A stretch of DNA of 64,000 nucleotides from Sternotherus odoratus (taxonomy: Eukaryota; Chordata; Testudines; Kinosternidae): positions 84,486,712 through 84,550,711 of the forward strand of contig JAVMKO010000009.1 in assembly GCA_032164245.1 (NCBI GenBank), in the 5' to 3' direction. Shown piece after piece: positions 61,055 to 64,000 of this stretch. The stretch's first letter is position 1, and each line of letters opens with the position of its first letter. The translations under genes and the position numbers were made by a program. Below the pieces are notes generated by a model. It did no database searches. It was not told the origin of the DNA and was given only the letters and a program-made list of their open reading frames with translations.

Positions 61055-61207
61055 GGCTCCTGCTGCGGATCCAGCGCCGGGAGCGGAGAGGCGGTGCCCA
61101 GGCTGGCCAGTGCTCCGGGCGCGCTGCCCGGCTGCCCGTCCCCGCCCGCCCGGCTCCGCGCCCGGCTCCTCTGTGCGCCTGCCTGGAATGTGCCCGGCTG
61201 GAGAGTG
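60450..61207 (-). promoter_or_regulatory. FYTTD1-like: CpG island and presumed promoter of UIF-like gene
   Basis: The DNA turns abruptly GC- and CpG-rich across exon 1 and the first 500 nt of intron 1, in sharp contrast with the neighbours. No TATA box is visible next to exon 1, as expected for a CpG-island housekeeping promoter. The transcription start must lie in the 150 bp between the ATG (61,054) and the minisatellite, or inside the minisatellite. Confidence 0.8.
60979..61054 (-). CDS. FYTTD1-like: exon 1 of UIF-like gene
   Basis: ATG at 61,054-61,052 in a good context (GGAGCC ATG G). Twenty-five codons plus one base encode a Gly/Ala/Pro-rich leader, then EEIDLSL, and end at donor G|GTAGGT. 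The UAP56-binding motif is completed by exon 2. No in-frame stop separates this ATG from the minisatellite upstream, so a longer N-terminus cannot be excluded. Confidence 0.88.
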
Positions 61208-62790
61208 GCCAGCCAGCACCCAGCATGGGCACCCTCCGCGGGCACTCTCCATAGAGCCGAGCAGTACCCACCCTGGGCACCCAGCCAGCACCCAGCATGG
61301 GCACCCTCCGCGGGCACTCTCCTCAGAGCCCAGCAGTACCCACCCTGGGCACCCAGCCAGCACCCAGCATGGGCACCCTCCGCGGGCACTCTCCTCAGAG
61401 CCCAGCAGTACCCACCCTGCGCACCCTCCGCGGGCACTCTCCTCAGAGCCCAGCAGTACCCACCCTGGGCACCCAGCCAGCACCCAGCATGGGCACCCTC
61501 CGCGGGCACTCTCCTCAGAGCCCAGCAGTACCCACCCTGGGCACCCAGCCAGCACCCAGCATGGGCACCCTCCGCGGCCACTCTCCTCAGAGCCCAGCAG
61601 TACCCACCCTGCGCACCCTCCGTGGGCACTCTCCTCAGAGCCCAGCAGTACCCACCTTGGGCACCCAGCCAGCACCCAGCATGGGCACCCTCCGCGGGCA
61701 CTCTCCTCAGAGCCCAGCAGTACCCACCCTGGGCACCCAGCCAGCACCCAGCATGGGCACCCTCCGCGGGCACTCTCCTCAGAGCCCAGCAGTACCCACC
61801 CTGGGCACCCAGCCAGCACCCAGCATGGGCACCCTCCACGGGCACTCTCCACAGAGCCCAGCAGTACCCACCCTGCGCACCCTCCGCGGGCACTCTCCTC
61901 AGAGCCCAGCAGTACCCACCCTGGCACCCAGCCAGCACCCAGCATGGGCACCCTCCGCGGGCACTCTCCTCAGAGCCCAGCAGTACCCACCCTGCGCACC
62001 CTCCACGGGCACTCTCCTCAGAGCCCAGCAGTACCCACCCTGCGCACCCTCCACGGGCACTCTCCTCAGAGCCCAGCAGTACCCACCCTGGGCACCCTCC
62101 ACGGGCACTCTCCTCAGAGCCCAGCAGTACCCACCCTGCGCACCCTCCACGGGCACTCTCCTCAGAGCCCAGCAGTACCCACCCTGGGCACCCAGCCAGC
62201 ACCCAGCATGGGCACCCTCCGCGGGCACTCTCCTCAGAGCCCAGCAGTACCCACCCTGGGCACCCAGCCAGCACCCAGCATGGGCACCCTCCACGGGCAC
62301 TCTCCTCAGAGCCCAGCAGTACCCACCCTGCGCACCATCCGTGGGCACTCTCCTCAGAGCCCAGCAGTACCCACCCTGGGCACCCAGCCAGCACCCAGCA
62401 TGGGCACCCTCCGCGGGCACTCTCCTCAGAGCCCAGCAGTACCCACCCTGGGCACCCAGCCAGCACCCAGCATGGGCACCCTCCACGGGCACTCTCCACA
62501 GAGCCCAGCAGTACCCACCCTGCGCACCCTCCGCGGGCACTCTCCTCAGAGCCCAGCAGTACCCACCCTGGGCACCCAGCCAGCACCCAGCATGGGCACC
62601 CTCCACGGGCACTCTCCTCAGAGCCCAGCAGTACCCATCCTGGCACCCAGCCAGCACCCAGCATGGGCACCCTCCGCGGGCACTCTCCTCAGAGCCCAGC
62701 AGTACCCACCCTGGCACCCAGCCAGCACCCAGCATGGGCACCCTCCGCGGGCACTCTCCTCAGAGCCCAGCAGTACCCACCCTGGGCACC
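61208..62790. repeat. minisatellite of 72/48-bp units made of three 24-mers
   Basis: Unit A is gggcacccagccagcacccag+cat, B is gggcaccctccgcgggcact+ctcc, and C is tcagagcccagcagtaccca+ccct, each 24 bp. They are arranged ABC (72) or BC (48). I count about 25 copies of C. A and B share the gggcaccc start, so all probably come from one ancestral 12- or 24-mer. Because 24 is a multiple of three and no unit holds a stop, five or six frames stay open for hundreds of codons. At about 61,921, 62,640 and 62,711 one G is missing, which shifts those frames. Confidence 0.95.
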
Positions 62791-63150
62791 CAGCCAGCAC
62801 CCACCCCGCACACCCTCCCCGGCACCCAACCAACACTCACCCCGGGCACCCAGCCAGCACCCACCCCGGGCAGCCACCCTGGGCACCCAGCCAGCACCCA
62901 CCCTGGGCACCCAACCAACACCCACCCCGGGCACCCTCCCCAGCACCCAGCCAGCACCCACCCCACACACCCTCCCCGGCACCCAACCAACACCCAGCCA
63001 GCACCCACCCCGGGCACCCAGCCAGTACCCTCCCTGGTTACCCTCCCCAGCACCCAGCCAGCACCCACCCCAGGCACCCATCCAGCCAGCCCTCTCCATC
63101 CTACCCCTGCCACCCTCTGTCAGCACCCAGCCAGCCAGTACCCACCCCAA
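62791..63150. repeat. degenerate outer part of the minisatellite
   Basis: Irregular 12- and 24-bp variants of gcacccagccagcaccca and gcaccctccccgg fill this part. It looks like an older, less homogenised edge of the array. Confidence 0.9.
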
Positions 63151-63175
63151 AGTATAGGAGCAGAGCAGTGGTTCT

Positions 63176-63333
63176 CAATGTATTTACCATTGTGGGCTGC
63201 ATAGGCAGCATTCTGTGTTATGGGGGCCACATCCACACAATATATATACTCCCTGTATGGCCCTGAGGATGTCACATGGGCCAGAGCTGTGTGCTGATTG
63301 GGCCATAAGCTGCCCACAGGTTGAAAACCACAG
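63176..63333. mobile_element. degenerate hAT-like element
   Basis: The left end CAGTGGTTCTCAA and inverted right end CTGTGGTTTTCAA match the typical hAT terminus. No 8-bp duplication is recognisable, so it is old or damaged. Confidence 0.55.
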
Positions 63334-63608
63334 CTCTAAGGGGCTGTGCCTGGGTCTTCAGGCTGTAGCTGTACCTGGTGGAGATGCCTCCGAGGAAGGA
63401 TTATTGTTATGAAGGTTTTATTTTGACTTGCTTTGTTACTAGCCTGGGTGGAATGGCCAGAGGGCAGTTTAAAGGGAGCAGGGAGAAGCCCAGAAGAAGG
63501 GCAGTATAATTCTTTAGCCAAGGAGGAAGGGTTTGGGCCTGGAAGGCCTCTGGGACCTGTGTGACCAGGCTGTCATAAACTAGACCCCAGAAGAAGAGTT
63601 TCCACATA
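63334..63608. other. short gene-free stretch
   Basis: No recognised gene or repeat. Confidence 0.45.
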
Positions 63609-63734
63609 CAGTAAAACCTCGATTTAACGGACTAATTCGGGCGACTGGGTGTCCGTTAAACCCAAAAGTCTGTTATTTAATACTTAAAAAAAAACGCAGC
63701 CTGCCCAATTAGTCCTTAATTCGAGGTTTTACTG
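63609..63734. mobile_element. Tigger/mariner-like MITE with TA duplication
   Basis: The ends CAGTAAAACCTCGATTTAAC and, inverted, CAGTAAAACCTCGAATTAAG face each other and are flanked by TA on both sides (63,607-63,608 and 63,735-63,736). The cctcgatttaacg text is typical of Tigger (pogo-like) termini, from memory. The 126-bp length leaves no room for a transposase. Confidence 0.9.
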
Positions 63735-63784
63735 TACTTCCCCTCCGCCGAAAAGCCGCCGATTTTTTTTTTAAAAAAAATAAA

Positions 63785-64000
63785 ACGAAAAAAAAAACCC
63801 TGCCCTGGACCCCCATGCACCCCGGCCCCAGTCCCCGCTGGCGACCGGGGCTCGGGGCTCCAGGCGCCGCCCGGGGAGTGCGGCTTGATCCGCGCTCCCC
63901 CGGGCTCGGGGCTCGCTCCCCGGGGCTCGCGGCTCCAGCCGCCACCTGGGGAGCGCGACTGCAACTGCCGCCCAGGGAGCGCGGCTTGATCCGCGCTCCC
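63785..64000. repeat. GC-rich repeat running out of the window
   Basis: The string gcggcttgatccgcgctccc occurs at about 63,880-63,899 and again at 63,981-64,000, with gggctcggggctc and gctccccggggctcg variants in between. The unit seems to be near 100 bp. The end lies outside the window. Confidence 0.7.

Noticed and set aside
60643..62741. Minus-strand open frames of 675, 417 and 280 codons
   Set aside because: Same minisatellite on the opposite strand. Only the last 26 codons before 60,979 belong to a real exon.
61208..62790. Regular repeats read as a CRISPR array
   Set aside because: There are no unique spacers, units are directly tandem, and the genome is vertebrate.
60473..63266. Plus-strand open frames of about 890 codons in several frames
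   Set aside because: They consist of the minisatellite, which has no stops and unit lengths divisible by three; different frames are open at once and one-base deletions shift them. There is no protein family.

Overview
The window looks like nuclear DNA of a turtle, most likely a hidden-necked (cryptodire) turtle. It has spliced exons with GT-AG borders, a CpG-island promoter, many decayed CR1 LINE pieces, hAT- and Tigger-like DNA transposons, solo LTRs, and one copy of a tRNA-derived SINE that I recognise from memory as the turtle CryI/PolIII family. Repeat family names are from memory; coordinates, target-site duplications, inverted termini and splice sites were read directly from the sequence.

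The one gene I can build completely lies on the minus strand from about 61.05 kb down to 46.5 kb. Seven exons (61054-60979, 56145-56002, 53486-53344, 51108-50981, 48142-48068, 47425-47314, 46709-46614) join in frame into 774 nt, a 257-residue protein plus stop. Every intron starts with GT and ends with AG, and the intron phases agree at all six junctions. The protein carries a UAP56-binding motif (LSLDDIIK) near its N-terminus, an arginine-rich middle, and C-terminal blocks (LTISVSNP, PRGVPLRFNF, LSLDERF). These match my memory of UIF/FYTTD1 (forty-two-three protein), an mRNA-export adaptor that hands transcripts to NXF1 through the helicase UAP56/DDX39B. The protein is shorter than and clearly different from FYTTD1 as I remember it (about 318 aa), so I read it as a divergent paralogue. 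It starts in a CpG island, has a very short 3' UTR, and has an AATAAA signal about 60 bases past the stop.

About 150 bp upstream of its start codon lies a 1.6 kb minisatellite (61.2-62.8 kb) built from three related 24-mers arranged as 72- or 48-bp units, followed by a looser tail to 63.15 kb. Because every unit length is a multiple of three and has no stops, it produces very long spurious ORFs on both strands.

From 1 to 46.5 kb I find no complete gene. The stretch is a mosaic of repeats: CR1 3' ends (1.7-2.3, 17.1-17.4, 43.0-44.4 kb), CR1 ORF2 relics (3.5-3.9, 30.65-31.2 kb), another LINE reverse-transcriptase relic (26.8-27.2 kb), two solo LTRs with perfect target-site duplications (16.2-16.8 and 44.7-45.2 kb), hAT-type elements with duplications (22.98-23.36, 32.83-33.12, 42.35-42.73 kb), a hairpin element with ZNF143-like motifs (20.7-20.85 kb), and a 67-nt alternating purine-pyrimidine tract (22.1 kb). 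Two weak coding candidates remain: a 93-residue secreted-type ORF at 25.2-25.5 kb (minus) and an exon-like segment at 41.05-41.13 kb (plus). The right end (63.2-64.0 kb) holds a degenerate hAT-like piece, an intact Tigger-like MITE and a GC-rich repeat that runs out of the window.
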